Assembly (NCBI GenBank): GCA_039030335.1
Contig: JBCCEJ010000037.1
Coordinates: 1 to 53,868, forward strand
DNA length: 53,868 bases
Reading direction: 5' to 3'
From: JBCCEJ01 sp039030335
GTDB taxonomy: Bacteria; Pseudomonadota; Gammaproteobacteria; HK1
The number at the start of each line of letters is the position of its first letter. The first letter of the stretch is position 1. Below are positions 52,660 to 53,868 of this stretch, piece by piece. Position numbers and translations under genes: made by a program. The notes beneath the pieces are model-generated. The model worked only from the letters and a program-made list of their open reading frames with translations, did not search any database and was not told where the DNA came from.

Positions 52660-53567
52660 TGCGGGGGCCGCTTGGTGAGCTGCAGACGCTCGCGAGCTTC
52701 TGCCGGAGTTACCACGCGGGCGCCCATGTTCTCGATGATGGTCACGGCCTTTTCGACGAGCTCGGCGTTGGTGGCAAGCCGGCCCCGCTCGAGCCACAGG
52801 TTGTCCTCCAGTCCAACACGCACATTGCCGCCGGCCAGAATGGCGGCCGCGACGTAGGGCATCTGATTTCGTCCCAGACTGAACGCCGACCAGGTCCAGT
52901 TGGAAGGAACGTTATTGACCATCGCCATGAACGTATTCAGGTCGTCCGGCGCGCCCCACGGTACGCCCATGCAAAGTTGCACCAGTACGTCGCCTTGCAG
53001 CACACCTTCGGACTCGAGCTGCTTGGCAAACCACAGATGGCCCGTATCGAAGGCCTCGACTTCGACGCGCACGCCGAGCTCCGTCATCATGCCGCCCATC
53101 GCCCGGAGCATCCCGGGGGTATTGGTCATGACGTAGTCGGCTTCGGCGAAGTTCATCGTGCCGCAATCGAGCGTGCAGATCTCGGGCCGACACTCGGCGA
53201 CGTGCGCGACGCGATCGCCGGCGCCTGCCATATCCGTACCTTGCTGGCTGAGCGGCAGGGGACGGTCGGGTGGTCCGAATACCATATCGCCGCCCATGCC
53301 GGCGGTCAGGTTCAACACGACATCGACATCCGCATCACGAATGCGATCGGTTACTTCACGATAGAGGTGCAGCGCTCGCGCAGGGGTACCCGTCTCGGGT
53401 TCCCTCACATGACAGTGCACAATAGATGCGCCAGCCCGCGCCGCATCCAAGGCCGCGTTCGCGATCTGTTCCGGGGAGCGCGGAACATGGGGGCTGCGGT
53501 CCTGCGTTGCGCCGGAGCCGGTTACGGCACAGGTCAACATGACTTCGCGGTTCATTTCGAGTGGCAT
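52656..53567 (-). CDS. cdhC: 3-Dehydrocarnitine cleavage enzyme (BKACE/DUF849)
   Basis: A 303-aa beta-keto acid cleavage enzyme. Zn ligands lie in IVHCHVREPETG; other family segments are LTCAVTGSG and LEDNLWLERG. BKACE members condense a beta-keto acid with acetyl-CoA; the one paired with carnitine dehydrogenase turns 3-dehydrocarnitine plus acetyl-CoA into acetoacetate and betainyl-CoA. ATG 53567 has GGAGG 7 bases upstream. First gene of the operon, overlapping carnitine dehydrogenase. Betainyl-CoA thioesterase (CdhB) is not seen in the window. Confidence 0.9.
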   Translation of the reverse strand: MPLEMNREVMLTCAVTGSGATQDRSPHVPRSPEQIANAALDAARAGASIVHCHVREPETGTPARALHLYREVTDRIRDADVDVVLNLTAGMGGDMVFGPPDRPLPLSQQGTDMAGAGDRVAHVAECRPEICTLDCGTMNFAEADYVMTNTPGMLRAMGGMMTELGVRVEVEAFDTGHLWFAKQLESEGVLQGDVLVQLCMGVPWGAPDDLNTFMAMVNNVPSNWTWSAFSLGRNQMPYVAAAILAGGNVRVGLEDNLWLERGRLATNAELVEKAVTIIENMGARVVTPAEARERLQLTKRPPQ

Positions 53568-53723
53568 GGCACATCCTCCGTATCGGGCGCATAGTGTGCA
53601 CGGTCGCCAATGTGGCTATTAGCCTAAACCGACAACTAGTTGGCTGGCCGCGATCGTCTGGCCGAATCCGCCGCGCGTACCGCACGAGGTGCGCGGATGA
53701 GCCGGCATCTGCCCGGCTGGTTC

Positions 53724-53868
53724 TCACGCGGGCGCAACCATGGCCGGGGCGATGGTTGCAGTGATGAAGCCTTGGTGAAGTTTTGATTGAATGATGTGCT
53801 TGACTTGGTTCACCGTGGTGACGGTCTCCTGGTCGATCATGCGCAGGATACTGCCTCGAAGTCTGGTC
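53724..53868 (-). CDS. C-terminal end of an unidentified gene (partial)
   Basis: The last 47 codons of a minus-strand gene running off the window. It reads LRGSILRMIDQETVTTVNQV, then KHIIQSKLHQGF and a small alanine-rich end, with normal codon use. Too short for me to assign a family. It ends 156 bases before the BKACE start on the same strand and may belong to the carnitine unit or be unrelated. Confidence 0.6.
   Translation of the reverse strand, partial: TRLRGSILRMIDQETVTTVNQVKHIIQSKLHQGFITATIAPAMVAPA

Overview
The window is about 54 kb of a GC-rich chromosome with dense genes and many stop/start overlaps. It encodes a versatile aerobic heterotroph, most likely a member of the Pseudomonadota. 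Signs of this are Zur/ZnuABC zinc control, a TRAP transporter, a fused PutA beside an Lrp-type regulator, AidB-like and other acyl-CoA dehydrogenases, and a BKACE/carnitine dehydrogenase pair. I cannot assign genus or class from sequence alone. I recognise no rRNA, tRNA, CRISPR array, insertion sequence or prophage.

Layout. (1) 1-3263: 3' part of a B12-dependent acyl-CoA mutase (frame broken near base 63), its MeaB-type GTPase chaperone and a thiolase. (2) 3638-10239: a zinc-limitation island. Two copies of the perfect 14-bp palindrome AATGTTATAACATT (5939-5952 and 7228-7241) look like Zur boxes. The first precedes a minus-strand series: DUF1826 protein, a class III alcohol dehydrogenase that has lost two of four structural-zinc cysteines, and a 46-aa ribosomal protein L36 of the zinc-free type. 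The second lies between zur and an operon of a small membrane protein, znuC, znuB and a histidine-rich znuA. Between the boxes sit a cysteine-rich ArsR repressor and a 30-residue peptide with 11 cysteines that resembles a metallothionein. (3) 10389-14579: phosphite use, with a phosphite dehydrogenase (ptxD) divergent from a ptxABC-type ABC transporter; an in-frame oxidoreductase remnant follows ptxD. (4) 14775-17705: a TRAP transporter. (5) 17764-22482: an atypical SDR, a hydrolase remnant, a molybdenum hydroxylase (iorAB-like) and a coupled AraC regulator. (6) 22535-30094: AidB-like dehydrogenase, cupin, TauD-type dioxygenase, RidA, Gfo/Idh/MocA oxidoreductase and two MFS transporters. (7) 30114-35294: a hybrid histidine kinase whose phospho-accepting His is Arg, then an SDR, a VOC protein and an esterase. 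(8) 35552-38367: an ArsP-like permease, a periplasmic metal-resistance-type protein, and a JmjC ribosomal oxygenase gene broken by a 20-bp tandem duplication. (9) 38449-47368: nitronate monooxygenase-like, APH-like kinase, ketopantoate reductase-like, Lrp regulator/putA, and a 3-hydroxyisobutyrate dehydrogenase-like enzyme. (10) 47439-53567: a five-gene minus-strand operon for carnitine and probably crotonobetaine or gamma-butyrobetaine catabolism. A partial gene ends the window.

The most coherent story is the zinc island. High-affinity uptake (ZnuABC), its repressor, a zinc-free ribosomal protein and a dehydrogenase with a dismantled structural zinc site sit together under two matching operators, beside a small sensor/chelator pair. 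The ADH variant and the 30-aa Cys-rich peptide are the parts I consider least described. The carnitine operon and ptx locus are recognisable pathways in slightly unusual arrangements.
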